Numbered from the stretch's first letter, positions 44,401 through 55,331 are shown. The stretch is 64,000 nt of DNA from JBGTSJ01 sp041940305 (GCA_041940305.1 JBGTSJ010000002.1:434001-498000), one strand, 5' to 3'. Made by a program: numbers and translations. Notes: a model not told the origin generated them from the sequence alone.

Positions 44401-45225
44401 CTACACGTCCGGTGTATCTATCTGCTCAATCGCTCTCAGCAGATCGGGGAGCACGCTCGCGGCCGAACCGCGCAGAGAGATGTGGCCATCGGACGCGTGA
44501 GGATCGATCGAAATGATCGTGGCGCCCGCGGATGCCGCTTCGATCGGCAGCATTGCAGCCGGATGGACGACTCCCGATGTGCCGATGGAGAGCACCACGT
44601 CGCATTCCCGCACCGCCGCCAACGACTGCGTCCACGCGGGCTCATTCAGCGCATCGCCGAACAGCACAAGATTGGGACGGTGTAGTCCCCGCTTTCCCAG
44701 ACCAAATATCGGCTGGATGGCCGCTGCGAGTCTCGAACCGGACCACGCACCGTCCGCGGCCTTCCGCACCCGTTCGACGATGTCCTGCAGTTCGGCCCGC
44801 GTGACCAGCCGCTCGAATCGCCCGCTCCTGGCATCCACGGTCTCCAGCAGTGTCCCGTGGATTTCGTAGACGGGCGTGCTGCCGGCATCCTGATGCAGTC
44901 CGTCGATATTCTGCGTGACGGTCGTCACGCGCGCGTACTCTTCCAGATTCGCAATCGCGCGATGCGCCGCGTTTGGCCGCGCTTGAGCGATCGGCTCAAC
45001 GACCGCCAGCAGGAAGCGGGCCAGCCGGCGCGGCTCCAGCGCCGCGATCTTGAGGAGCGACGACCAGTTGGCGAATTGCTCAGGCGGAAACTCGGTCCAG
45101 AATCCCCCCGCATCGCGAAACGTCGGAATGTCACTCTCAGCGCTCACGCCGGCGCCCGTAAAGACCACAACGCGCCGCGCCTGCCTCAGCAGGCGGGCCG
45201 ATTCCAGCAACTCTGGCGAGCGCAT
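44401..45225 (-). CDS. Sir2-family NAD-dependent deacylase without zinc cysteines
   Basis: 274 residues. The NAD-binding core is intact: VVVFTGAGVSAESDIPTFRD (about 19-38), VTQNIDGLH (about 103-111) and the catalytic His123 in EIHGTLL, with IGTSGVVHPAAMLP later. Normal sirtuins carry four zinc-binding Cys between the catalytic His and the FGE loop. Here the segment from LETVDARSG to LHRPNLVLFGDAL has no Cys at all. The fold may therefore be stabilised differently, and the activity could be deacylation, ADP-ribosylation or another NAD-consuming reaction. The neighbour downstream is the macroglobulin gene, with no evident link. Confidence 0.88.
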   Translation of the reverse strand: MRSPELLESARLLRQARRVVVFTGAGVSAESDIPTFRDAGGFWTEFPPEQFANWSSLLKIAALEPRRLARFLLAVVEPIAQARPNAAHRAIANLEEYARVTTVTQNIDGLHQDAGSTPVYEIHGTLLETVDARSGRFERLVTRAELQDIVERVRKAADGAWSGSRLAAAIQPIFGLGKRGLHRPNLVLFGDALNEPAWTQSLAAVRECDVVLSIGTSGVVHPAAMLPIEAASAGATIISIDPHASDGHISLRGSAASVLPDLLRAIEQIDTPDV

Positions 45226-45316
45226 TCGGCTCTCTCGTCTCTGACCCGTTCAGTCCTCGGTGCAGGCTCCGCAGCAGTGCACGATGGCTGCGCCGGCCGC
45301 CTTACCGCAACTCCGG

Positions 45317-45718
45317 TCACATCCCGCACGACTCATCCGACCGGTAAGCCTCCACCTCGAACGGATTGTCATAATACGGATCGAGACGCCGCAACCACAG
45401 ATAGCACGACCATCCTAGATACGCCGGGATGAACAGCGGTCCCCAGCGCTCGTACTGGCGAACGTGCACGCGCTCATGCGTCCGCGTCGCAATCAATGCC
45501 GGCAAGTCGCGCCCCACAATGACGTGCCCCAGCGTCATCGCGCGTGCGCGGAACGGCCGCCGATCCAGCAGCCAGCGGCAGAGCCCTCCGTGGCACTCCA
45601 GCGTGTGATCGACGCGCGACACACCGCCCCCGCTCAGCGCCGCCAGGGCGCACGCGCACAAGCCGAGAAGCGACCCCGGCGAGGCCCAGACGATCAGGCA
45701 GCAACGAGGGACGGACAT
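45317..45718 (-). CDS. Small membrane protein with HExxH motif
   Basis: 133 residues. A hydrophobic N-terminal helix (SPGSLLGLCACALAALSGG) is followed by a short domain with AMTLGHVIVGRDLPALIATR then THERVHVRQYERWGPLF. The HERVH (about residues 81-85) is a zincin-like HExxH, and the acidic EVEAY near the C-terminus (about 121-125) could supply a third ligand. A second hydrophobic segment (LFIPAYLGWSCYLWL) lies between. Possibly a small membrane metallopeptidase, but this rests only on the motif. Family not recognised. Confidence 0.6.
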   Translation of the reverse strand: MSVPRCCLIVWASPGSLLGLCACALAALSGGGVSRVDHTLECHGGLCRWLLDRRPFRARAMTLGHVIVGRDLPALIATRTHERVHVRQYERWGPLFIPAYLGWSCYLWLRRLDPYYDNPFEVEAYRSDESCGM

Positions 45719-46057
45719 GCACCTCCCGATCGCGTTCGCCTCAATGTCAGACTGGCGTCATTGCTCCCGTGAGGCTCTGACTCGTATCGCCTGCGCTATC
45801 AGAACGCGACCTGACCCGCCACGCTCCGCTGCGATGGCGAAGTTCGCCCCGCTCATCGGGCGACGCCAGGCCTCCTGCCGGGGGATGTTCCACGTAACCC
45901 GTGTGTCATTCATCTCTTGCGCGCCAACGGCCGAGCCGGCAGGCCGTTCGCCGGAATGACGTTTGCGGAAAGTGTACTTCAGCGACCCCATCGGGGAAGC
46001 CACCACGCCAGAAACCGGCGAGTACATAATTTCATTCGGATTTCCGGAGACGACCTG
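45719..46057. other. Intergenic region, no convincing gene
   Basis: Lies between divergent small genes. A 160-codon minus-strand frame crosses it, but it overlaps the better-supported lipoprotein gene on the plus strand and has no signal or domain. Nothing else seen. Confidence 0.4.
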
Positions 46058-46249
46058 ATGTGTGCCCAGCGATTTCCCAATCTGGTCGGCATCGTCCTGC
46101 GGACAGTGCTGGTGATCAGCATTCCCGCCTGGCCGGGCTGCGAGCAGAAAGAGCGCGTGCTCGATGTGGAAGCGCCTGGCGTCGATATCGAAGTGGATCG
46201 CTCTGACGACGGCAGTCTGGATGTTCACGTGGATGACCACGCCGAGTAG
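46058..46249 (+). CDS. Small acidic lipoprotein
   Basis: 63 residues. The signal-like segment LVGIVLRTVLVISIPAWPGC ends in a possible lipobox Cys. A short acidic tail with alternating residues follows (RVLDVEAPGVDIEVDRSDDG, then SLDVHVDDHAE). Such very short lipoproteins with a VDVEAPGVDVEV-type tail are common in planctomycetes. Start ATG 46058. Function unknown. Confidence 0.6.
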   Translation: MCAQRFPNLVGIVLRTVLVISIPAWPGCEQKERVLDVEAPGVDIEVDRSDDGSLDVHVDDHAE

Positions 46250-46339
46250 TTGCGTTGGACAATCAACAGAAGTGCGGCGATCTGAACTCTAAGTGAACGC
46301 ACTGGAACAGGCGACCGGAGCCCCCAACCACGCCCGTCT

Positions 46340-48640
46340 TTGACGTCATCGGGCGAGTGGCTTGCATCGCCGGCTGCACCGAAGCGAATCGTTGCCGTGG
46401 CCCCTCTTGAACGCATCCTCGATGTCCTCCCCGACGCGATCGTCTGCTTTGATCGAAATGGAGTCGTGCTGAAGGCGAATCGCGAGGCGGCCAGGCTGCT
46501 CGACGGGCCGGCAAACCAGATCGAAGGTCGCCGGGTGGATGAATTGCGGCCCCTGGCGGACGGCACGCAACACAGCCGGCGAATCACCCTGCGAACGTCG
46601 GAGGGTGGCGCGCGGACGGTGCGGGTGCTCGTGCGGCCGCTCGAGGACGGGAACGCGGGGGAATACGTCGCCGTGCTCCGGGAGGCCGGCGAAGAGACCG
46701 ACCTGCAGCGCGCCGTCGGACGCGCCCGCAACGAGTTCCTCATGCGGATGAGCCACGAGCTCCGCACGCCGATGAACGCCATCATCGGCATGATCGAGTT
46801 GTCGCTCGGCGATGATCACCTCGCAGACCGCTTCCGAGAGCTGCTGAGGACGGCGCGGGAGTCGGCGCAGATGCTCCGCTCGCTGCTCGACGATCTGCTC
46901 GACCTCGCACGGATGCAGGCGGGAGACTTCGAACTCGAACCCCGCCCGTTCGAGCTCCGGCGGGCATTGGCCGGTCCCGAACGGGTATTGCGCTCACGCG
47001 CCCGGGAGCGCGGCCTGGAGTTCGATTGGAATGTCAACGAGGACGTCCCGGACCGCCTGTTCGGCGATGCTCAGAGGTTGCGCCAGATCGTGATGCACCT
47101 CGCAGGAAACGCGATCAACTTCACCACGACGGGTCGCGTGCAGGTCACGATCGAGCAGCGGGGACGGGACGGCGAAGACGCCGTCCTGAGGCTCAGTGTC
47201 TCGGATACGGGAGCCCCGCTGGCCGAACGCGATCCGGAGTACTCCTCGCAGCCGGCCAGCCAGACCGGCCGCGGCGACGCGCCACCCCACCTGGGCGCCG
47301 GACTCGGACTGATCATCTGCCGCGAACTGGTCGCCCGCATGCGCGGGCAGCTGGCAATCACCGAACTCCCCGTGTACGGCTGCCGCTTCACCTGCGAGTT
47401 GCCGATGCGGACACTGTCCGCCGGACGCGACGTGACGTTCGAAAACGTCCGGGTGCTGCTGGTGGATGATGACGCCGCACATCGGGAAGCACTCGCCTGC
47501 ACCATGACGGACTGGTCCATGCAGCCGGTCGCCGTCGAGAGCGGATGGCAGGCGCTCGATCTCCTCACAGCGAATACCGGCGACACGGGGTTCCGCGTCG
47601 CGTTGATCGATCTGCTGACGCCGGACCTCGACGGCCTGACTCTGTTGGAAACGATCCGTGAACGGGACGTATCGCCGCGTGACATCGTCGTGATGGTGCC
47701 GGGCGAAGCGGGGAGCGAACTGGTGGAGCGCTGCATCGACCTGGGAGTCGACATCGTGCTCGAAAAGCCGATCTCGCCTGGTTCGCTGGAACTGATCCTG
47801 CAGTCCTTGCTGCGGCAGTCCGATGAGGACTGGCGGGGCCCGATCCGCCCCTCCAGCACCGGTGGGGCGCTGTCGGTGCTCATCGTCGACGACACTCCGG
47901 CCATTCAGAAGGTGCTCTCGGCCATCCTCACCCGGCGCGGACATCAGACCGAAACGGCCAAAGACGGGAAAGAGGCCCTCGACCAACTGCAGAACCACGT
48001 TTACGATGTCGTCCTGATGGACGTTCAGATGCCCCGGATGGACGGTGTGCAGGCCACGCGGGCGGTCCGGGCGCTGGAACCGCCGGCCTGCCGCGTGCCG
48101 ATCATTGCCATGACGGCGCACTCGATGCGCGGCGACCGCGAGCGGTGCCTGGACGCCGGAATGGACGCGTACCTGTCCAAGCCGATCGATGCGGACGTGC
48201 TGATGCGGACCGTCGAACGGCTGGCGGCGCGATCGCGGGACATCTTCACTCACAGGAGCGACACAGCCGACATGACGACCGAAGTTCCGGCGGATCGGCA
48301 GGTTCTGGACCTGGAAGCGGCCCTGCGGAGACTGGACGGCGATCAGGACCTGCTGCGGGATGTGGCGGCCTTCTATGCGCAGGACGCAGAGCCTTTGCTG
48401 AAGGAAGTCGAGCAGGCGCTGGCCGTCGCCGATGCGGAAGAAGCCGGCCGCGCCGCCCACAGCCTGAAGGGCCTGGCGTCCAATTTCGGCCCCGCCTCCG
48501 CTGCGGCGGCAGAAGCCGTAGAACATGCGGCCCGCGACGGCGACCTGCGCCGCGCCGCAGAGCTTCTGCCGGCACTCGCTGCAGAAGTGTCGCGGTTGAC
48601 GGGCGCACTACGCGCCGCGGGAGTGCTGGAACAGGCGTGA
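46340..48640 (+). CDS. Hybrid sensor histidine kinase with two receivers and an HPt domain
   Basis: 766 residues: a complete phosphorelay in one chain. PAS-like domain (about 20-115, LERILDVLPDAIVCFDRNG); HisKA with His139 in MSHELRTPMN; HATPase with N-box-like HLAGNAINFTTTG and GAGLGLIICREL. Receiver 1 follows (VRVLLVDDDAAH, phospho-acceptor Asp424 in LIDLLTPDLDG), then receiver 2 (SVLIVDDTPAIQ, Asp561 in LMDVQMPRMDG). HPt ends the protein, with His707 in AAHSLKGLASNFG. No transmembrane helix is seen, so it is cytoplasmic and senses an internal signal. The start is TTG 46340; an in-frame GTG at 46397 is an alternative just before the PAS domain. No output regulator is adjacent, so it is an orphan. 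Confidence 0.93.
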   Translation: MTSSGEWLASPAAPKRIVAVAPLERILDVLPDAIVCFDRNGVVLKANREAARLLDGPANQIEGRRVDELRPLADGTQHSRRITLRTSEGGARTVRVLVRPLEDGNAGEYVAVLREAGEETDLQRAVGRARNEFLMRMSHELRTPMNAIIGMIELSLGDDHLADRFRELLRTARESAQMLRSLLDDLLDLARMQAGDFELEPRPFELRRALAGPERVLRSRARERGLEFDWNVNEDVPDRLFGDAQRLRQIVMHLAGNAINFTTTGRVQVTIEQRGRDGEDAVLRLSVSDTGAPLAERDPEYSSQPASQTGRGDAPPHLGAGLGLIICRELVARMRGQLAITELPVYGCRFTCELPMRTLSAGRDVTFENVRVLLVDDDAAHREALACTMTDWSMQPVAVESGWQALDLLTANTGDTGFRVALIDLLTPDLDGLTLLETIRERDVSPRDIVVMVPGEAGSELVERCIDLGVDIVLEKPISPGSLELILQSLLRQSDEDWRGPIRPSSTGGALSVLIVDDTPAIQKVLSAILTRRGHQTETAKDGKEALDQLQNHVYDVVLMDVQMPRMDGVQATRAVRALEPPACRVPIIAMTAHSMRGDRERCLDAGMDAYLSKPIDADVLMRTVERLAARSRDIFTHRSDTADMTTEVPADRQVLDLEAALRRLDGDQDLLRDVAAFYAQDAEPLLKEVEQALAVADAEEAGRAAHSLKGLASNFGPASAAAAEAVEHAARDGDLRRAAELLPALAAEVSRLTGALRAAGVLEQA

Positions 48641-48677
48641 TGCGGCTGTCTTCAGGCGGCCGCCCGTCGACTCGGCC

Positions 48678-49448
48678 TCATGTCCGCTCATGCGGAGCGA
48701 CCGTCGCGCGGACGTGCTCGCGATTAAGCCGTGCGATGTGCCGGACGGAGATTTCGGCCGGGCAGGCGGCTTCGCATTCGTAGGTGTTGGTGCACCAGCC
48801 GAAGCCTTCGGCGTCGTGCTGGGCGACCATCGAGAGCACGCGCTGCTTGCGCTCGCCGTTTCCCTGCGGCAGCTGTGCCAGGTGCGAGACCTTTGCCGAC
48901 GTGAACAGCAGCGCCGACGCATTCTTGCAGGCGGCCACGCAGGCGCCGCAGCCGATGCACACCGCCGCATCCAGCGCGCTCTCCTGCACGTTCTGCGGAA
49001 TCGGCAGCGTATTGCCGTCAGGGGCCTGCCCGGTGTTGACCGAGACATAGCCTCCGGCCGCGATGATGCGATCGAACGACGAACGGTCGACGACGAGATC
49101 GCGGATGATCGGAAACGCCTTGGCGCGCCACGGCTCGATGACGATCACGTCCCCGTCGCTGAAGTGCCGCATGTGCAACTGACAGGTGGTGGTACCCCGC
49201 AGCGGCCCGTGCGGCTGGCCGTTGATCATCATTCCGCACGTGCCGCAGATGCCTTCGCGGCAGTCGTGATCGAAGGCGACCGGCTCCTCCCCCTCGGTGA
49301 TGAGTTGCTCATTCAACACATCGAGCATCTCAAGAAACGACATGTCCGGCGAGATCCCGTAGACCTTGTAGTCCCGGAATTCGCCCTGTTCGGCCCCCTG
49401 AGCCTGTCGCCAGACGCGGAGGATGAGGTTGAGCTGTTTTGTTTGCAC
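48678..49448 (-). CDS. sdhB: Succinate dehydrogenase iron-sulfur subunit
   Basis: 256 residues. Carries electrons from the flavin to quinone in complex II. The 2Fe-2S cluster Cys are at 63, 68, 71 and 89 (HDCREGICGTCG, TTTCQLH). The C-terminal ferredoxin half has CIGCGACVAACKN (Cys164, 167, 170, 174) and CTNTYECEAACPAEIS (Cys219, 225, 229) for the 4Fe-4S and 3Fe-4S clusters. It is the last gene of the minus-strand operon sdhC-sdhA-sdhB, 63 nt after sdhA, and is convergent with the hybrid histidine kinase gene 37 nt away. Confidence 0.96.
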   Translation of the reverse strand: MQTKQLNLILRVWRQAQGAEQGEFRDYKVYGISPDMSFLEMLDVLNEQLITEGEEPVAFDHDCREGICGTCGMMINGQPHGPLRGTTTCQLHMRHFSDGDVIVIEPWRAKAFPIIRDLVVDRSSFDRIIAAGGYVSVNTGQAPDGNTLPIPQNVQESALDAAVCIGCGACVAACKNASALLFTSAKVSHLAQLPQGNGERKQRVLSMVAQHDAEGFGWCTNTYECEAACPAEISVRHIARLNREHVRATVAPHERT

Positions 49449-49511
49449 TGAGATGGATCGTTGTTGAGTCGTCGCGGAGCGCCGCCCGATGGGCGGCGGC
49501 TAAACAGAGCA

Positions 49512-51452
<1,941 letters not shown>

Positions 51453-51528
51453 GGATGGCGGGTAGTCGATGGCGGATGGCGGATGGACGTGCGGCCGCGA
51501 TCCGCCGGGGGAGCGCGGCGCGGGGACG

Positions 51529-52332
51529 CTACCGTTGTTCAATTCGCGGCGGCGCGTCGGGAGCGATTTCGGAGCGGGACGCCCGTTCGGCGGCCGCGTC
51601 ATCGTCGGGGTCGCGGATGTTGCCTTTCGGGTCCATCGGGTCGATCGGCGTCGTGGCGGGGTTACTCAGTCCCCACGCGCTGAAGCTGGCGAAGCCGAGG
51701 GCCACGATGAATCCGAAGATAATCGACGTCCGCCGCAGCGGCACACGGAACCGGGGATGATTGAGACCGAGCGACTGGAATGCACTCTGCAGGCCGTGCG
51801 CGACGTGCACGCCGAGGAACAGCGAACCGACGAGGTAGACGGCCGCGCGAACGGGATCGCGCATCAGGTAGACGGCCTTCTCGAAGGGTTCTTTGCCGAT
51901 GAGGGCTTCACCACCGAAAAGGGTCCAGGAGAAGTCGTTGAGATGAATGATGAGGAAGCCGAGGATGACGGCCCCGGTGACGAACATCGTGGTATCGGGC
52001 GCCCAGCCGAACAGATACACCACGCGGTCCGCCCGCTTCGACTGCTTCATCGCATAGGGGTTGCCGCGCGCTTCGCGGTTCTCGCGATTGGTCACAAATG
52101 CGAGATAGATGTGCACGATGAACGCGGCGTACAGAAAGACCTCGGCCACCAGCAGCAGCGCGGGGTTGTCGTGCAGCGCGTGCGCGTAGGCGTCGTACTT
52201 CTCCGCGCCGGCGAACAACAGCATGTTGCCGGCGAGATGGACGACGAGAAAGAAGCACAGGAACAGCCCCGTCAGTCCCATGACGCATTTCTTGCCTACG
52301 GACGACTTGAGGGCGTCGGTCACCCAGCTCAA
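51529..52332 (-). CDS. sdhC: Succinate dehydrogenase cytochrome b subunit (type B)
   Basis: 267 residues with five membrane helices and histidines fit for two b haems (FFLVVHLAGN, AFIVHIYLAF, FLIIHLNDFSW and LGVHVAHGLQSAFQSLG). This is the single-subunit type B anchor. The proposed start is TTG 52332, because AGGAG lies 6 nt upstream and the protein then begins SWVTDALKSSVGKK as in the family. The longer frame from TTG 52383 lacks such a signal. First gene of the sdhCAB operon. A TATAAT with a weak TTGCAC lies upstream (52452-52479). The tail after about residue 230 is polar and Asp/Ala-rich. Confidence 0.9.
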   Translation of the reverse strand: MSWVTDALKSSVGKKCVMGLTGLFLCFFLVVHLAGNMLLFAGAEKYDAYAHALHDNPALLLVAEVFLYAAFIVHIYLAFVTNRENREARGNPYAMKQSKRADRVVYLFGWAPDTTMFVTGAVILGFLIIHLNDFSWTLFGGEALIGKEPFEKAVYLMRDPVRAAVYLVGSLFLGVHVAHGLQSAFQSLGLNHPRFRVPLRRTSIIFGFIVALGFASFSAWGLSNPATTPIDPMDPKGNIRDPDDDAAAERASRSEIAPDAPPRIEQR

Positions 52333-52451
52333 GGGAAGCTCCTGGTCGGAGGTCAGGGGACAGGATTCAAGACTCGGCAGCAACGGATCGCCGCCGATGC
52401 GCGACCGGTCGAGGCGGAAAAGCGACTGCGGAATCGGCTCAATCGCAGGGG

Positions 52452-52479
52452 ATTATACGGGGATGCGGGTGGGGTGCAA
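52452..52479 (-). promoter_or_regulatory. Promoter candidate for sdhCAB
   Basis: On the minus strand, TATAAT (52452-52457) follows TTGCAC (52474-52479) with 16-nt spacing. A start about 110 nt upstream of sdhC would result. The -10 is perfect and the -35 is weak. Confidence 0.45.
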
Positions 52480-52597
52480 TCAAACGCGCGCGCCATCCTC
52501 CCGCCACTTCCCCAAACACTCACCCAAACACTCACCCCGACCGTGTGCATTCCCAGATTTGAGACCCCGCGGGCCGGTTAGACCGTCTGTGAAAGGC

Positions 52598-52641
52598 TCG
52601 CGGCCGGACGCCGGAGATCGATCTCCGCGTCCGGCCGCGAT
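52598..52641. terminator. Very strong hairpin between CPBP and sdh genes
   Basis: Arms TCGCGGCCGGACGCCGGAGA and TCTCCGCGTCCGGCCGCGA, with a central TCGA, pair over about 20 bp with a single bulged base. It lies 27 nt downstream of the CPBP gene stop and probably terminates it before the sdh promoter. No T-run is present. Confidence 0.6.
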
Positions 52642-52667
52642 GCAACGGGCTCATCCTCAGAGTTCCA

Positions 52668-53738
52668 TCACACACTGAGCGTCTTGAGCGGATCGGTTGC
52701 CGCCACATCGTCGGGCACCCGCACCAGCGGCTGCACCATCACGGCGTATTCCGGCTCGATCTTGTCTGCGGATGCGACGATCGGAGCAACAACGGGCCGC
52801 AGGACCGATCCGAACAGCACGTACAGCAGCGCCGGCATACCCACGAGCGCCATCCCGCCGAGCACCGACAGGACTAGGATTCCCGCCGCCTCCTCGCTCA
52901 TCCCGCCGACTGACGACGTGAAGATCTCCCCCACGATGCATGCCGCCGCGTTATGAAGCATATGCAGCAGCACGCTCGGCCACACCGACCGCGTGCGATA
53001 CGCGACGATTCCCAGCAGGATGCCGAGCGGCAGCACGGCGATCATATGGTGCAGGCTGTCCATGTGGACCAGGGCGAAGAGCACTGAAGTGACGCCGATC
53101 GCCACTTGCGGAGACCACCGCTGCAGCAACCGCCGCTGCATGTAACCTCGGAAGAACAACTCTTCCACCACCGCCGGCACGATGCTGACAAGCAGCGACA
53201 GCGTCAGCGTGGCGGCGAAACTCGGATTATCCAGTGCCAGCGGGCTGGCGTTCTCGTCGAGCGGCAGGAGCAGATGAATCCCGATCGCCACGAACAGGGC
53301 CAGCGACACCGTGGCCAGCGACGACAGCGCCAGCAGTGTCCAGCCTCGCCCCGATACCCGCGGCTTCCGCAGCCCCAGCCGCAGTTTCATCGGCACGCGG
53401 GAGAGCCGCGCCGCGGCCAGCGTCACGACCGCCATCGTTACCTGGAACGACAGCAGCGCAATCAGCGCCCCGGCCATCGATCCCGACATCAGCTCATTGA
53501 ACTTCGCCTGAAACTGCTCCGCAGTGTAGCCGTTCTCCACGGCCACCCCGTCAGCCACGAGCGAGCCCACGACAGTCGCGATCAGGATCACGCCCCCGAT
53601 CAGGTTGCTGGCAATCAAGCTCACAACCAGCGCTACGAACGGGGTCCACACGCGCGGCTTGCGGTGTCGTGCCGGTTCAGAGGCGGGTGCCGAAGGGGCT
53701 ACGGGTTCAGGCAGCGGCATCAGCAACATCGTATCCAT
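52668..53738 (-). CDS. CPBP-family intramembrane metalloprotease, tandem copy 1
   Basis: 356 residues with about eight membrane helices. CPBP (Abi/Rce1-type) proteases act inside the membrane. The catalytic motifs are intact: EELFFRGYMQRRL (Glu-Glu-x-x-x-Arg), FALVHMD, and HMLHNA. The N-terminus has a Pro/Ala-rich stretch before the first helix at about residue 35 (RKPRVWTPFVALVVSLIASN). The start ATG 53738 is set by AGGAG 6 nt upstream; the frame is open 85 codons further upstream without protein character. The upstream neighbour is a paralogue in the same orientation. Confidence 0.88.
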   Translation of the reverse strand: MDTMLLMPLPEPVAPSAPASEPARHRKPRVWTPFVALVVSLIASNLIGGVILIATVVGSLVADGVAVENGYTAEQFQAKFNELMSGSMAGALIALLSFQVTMAVVTLAAARLSRVPMKLRLGLRKPRVSGRGWTLLALSSLATVSLALFVAIGIHLLLPLDENASPLALDNPSFAATLTLSLLVSIVPAVVEELFFRGYMQRRLLQRWSPQVAIGVTSVLFALVHMDSLHHMIAVLPLGILLGIVAYRTRSVWPSVLLHMLHNAAACIVGEIFTSSVGGMSEEAAGILVLSVLGGMALVGMPALLYVLFGSVLRPVVAPIVASADKIEPEYAVMVQPLVRVPDDVAATDPLKTLSV

Positions 53739-53872
53739 GTGAATCTCCTGGAGAGTGTGCGGGGACGGCATGCCGGGCCGGCTGCTGCGCCGCCTCGGCG
53801 GTCTCGGTCGGCGAATCGTCGCTCGACACGCCAGGCATGCGGAATCAGTCCGACGCCTTGAATCTCCAAGCG

Positions 53873-53891
53873 AACGGCGAAGCACGCCGTT
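53873..53891. terminator. Short hairpin between the two CPBP genes
   Basis: Stem AACGGCG / CGCCGTT with an AAGCA loop, 115 nt downstream of the upstream CPBP gene's stop. It may reduce read-through between the paralogues. The rest of this 267-nt gap (53739-54005) has no gene. Confidence 0.35.
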
Positions 53892-54005
53892 ACGCCCATC
53901 GGTCAACACCCTGCAAGCCGATCTCAGAGTCCGCGCAGTCAGCGAGGCCGGCCCCGGACAGATCGCCGAGGCCAGCCTCACTCTGTTCTTCATCGCAGGA
54001 TGAAC

Positions 54006-55106
54006 TCACGCACTCAGCGTCGTCAGCGGAGCGAGTTCCGGATTCCGCAGCGAGTCGCCGTCGGCCGGATGCAGCAGCGGCTGCGGATGACCCGCCGCGT
54101 CGGCGTCCGCCGGCAGCTCAACCGCAATGACCGATTCCACAGACGCGGCCAGCGTCCGGATGCCCGATCCCGGGATGCGGCCGAACACCAGCTGCATCAT
54201 GCCGGGCAGACCCAGCAGCACGCCGGCCGCCAGCACGCTCAGCATGCCCACTAATGCGACCATGCTCGCGCCGGCCGCTGCACTCTCCAGGCGTCCCAAG
54301 CCGTCGATATAAGCGTTGTGCAGGGCATGCATCACGATCGTCGGCCAGATCGACTTCGTCCGGTACGCCACGATGCCGTAGAAGATTCCGCCGGGCAGCA
54401 CGGCGCAGATGTGCTGCAGCGAGTCGGAATGCACCAGTGCGAACAGCAGCGACGACAACCCGATCGCCACCACCGGCGACCACCGCTCCAGCAGCCGTCG
54501 CTGGAAGTAACCGCGGAAGAGGATCTCCTCAAACACGGCCGGCAGCACGCTCGACAGCAGCACGATTGCAATCGCGACCGGCACGCTGGGGTTGGTCACC
54601 TCAGGCAACCCTGAACTCTCGGGCGCTCCGACAAAGATCGTCACGACGCCCGCAACTATGACTCCGATCACCAGGTCCGGCAGCGGCGCAAACACCGTCG
54701 CCGGCCACCCGAGCTTCGGCATCGTCGGTTTCACCAGTCCCACTCTCTCCCGAAACGGGACGGGCGAGTACAGCGCGGCGAGCACGCTCAAGAATCCGAT
54801 GAACACCTGCAGCGGCACAAAGCTCAGCACGAACCCGAGGAAGGTGCCGTCGAGCATCGCGTTCCACTGCTCATCGATCTGCGCCGGCTCCAGTCCGTTC
54901 GCTGCCCCGGCCCCGTAGACATATCTCGCCACGTTGCCGTAGATGAGTTCGCACAAGACGTTCCCTCCGATGAACGCCATGAACAGCACGGCGAACGCCG
55001 TCCAGACGCGGGGCTTCCTGCGAAGCCGTCGGGCAGCAGGAGCGGGTGCTGGGTTGGAGGCCGGCATCGTCATATCGAGCGGCAGGGCCGCAGTGGTCGT
55101 ATCCAT
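54006..55106 (-). CDS. CPBP-family intramembrane metalloprotease, tandem copy 2
   Basis: 366 residues, homologous to the downstream gene along its length. It shares the N-terminal RRKPRVWTAFAVLFMAFIGG helix, the EEILFRGYFQRRLLERWSPV motif, FALVHSDSL, and MHALHNA. Catalytic residues are intact in both copies. It starts at ATG 55106 with AGGA upstream. Tandem duplication with retained active sites suggests different substrates or dose, not decay. Confidence 0.88.
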   Translation of the reverse strand: MDTTTAALPLDMTMPASNPAPAPAARRLRRKPRVWTAFAVLFMAFIGGNVLCELIYGNVARYVYGAGAANGLEPAQIDEQWNAMLDGTFLGFVLSFVPLQVFIGFLSVLAALYSPVPFRERVGLVKPTMPKLGWPATVFAPLPDLVIGVIVAGVVTIFVGAPESSGLPEVTNPSVPVAIAIVLLSSVLPAVFEEILFRGYFQRRLLERWSPVVAIGLSSLLFALVHSDSLQHICAVLPGGIFYGIVAYRTKSIWPTIVMHALHNAYIDGLGRLESAAAGASMVALVGMLSVLAAGVLLGLPGMMQLVFGRIPGSGIRTLAASVESVIAVELPADADAAGHPQPLLHPADGDSLRNPELAPLTTLSA

Positions 55107-55168
55107 AGGGTGATGTCCTTGATCGGGGGATTGTGTACGGATTCGGAGCGGCGATTCGCAGTGAAACG

Positions 55169-55326
55169 CCGCAAGCGAGCCGGCTTGCGGAAAGGAAGCG
55201 CACAGCCGGCGCGAGCGCCGGCGTCAGGCGGAGCCTGGTAACCGTCGTCTGTCCAGATCAAGCGGACGGGAATGCCCGTCGTTACGGCCCGCGGCTCGGT
55301 GGCCGAGATGCGGAGTCGTCTCCGCA
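55169..55326. repeat. Array of four short hairpins
   Basis: Four simple hairpins follow one another: CCGCAAGC/GCTTGCGG (55169-55190), GCCGGCG/CGCCGGC (55206-55223), GACGGG/CCCGTC (55265-55280) and TGCGGAG/CTCCGCA (55309-55326). They fill most of the gap between the small membrane protein gene and the CPBP gene. The last could terminate the small gene; the role of the rest is unknown. Confidence 0.5.
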
Positions 55327-55331
55327 AGCGT

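Noticed and set aside
45758..46240. 160-codon minus-strand frame
   Set aside because: It overlaps the small lipoprotein gene, lacks a signal or recognised domain, and has uneven composition.
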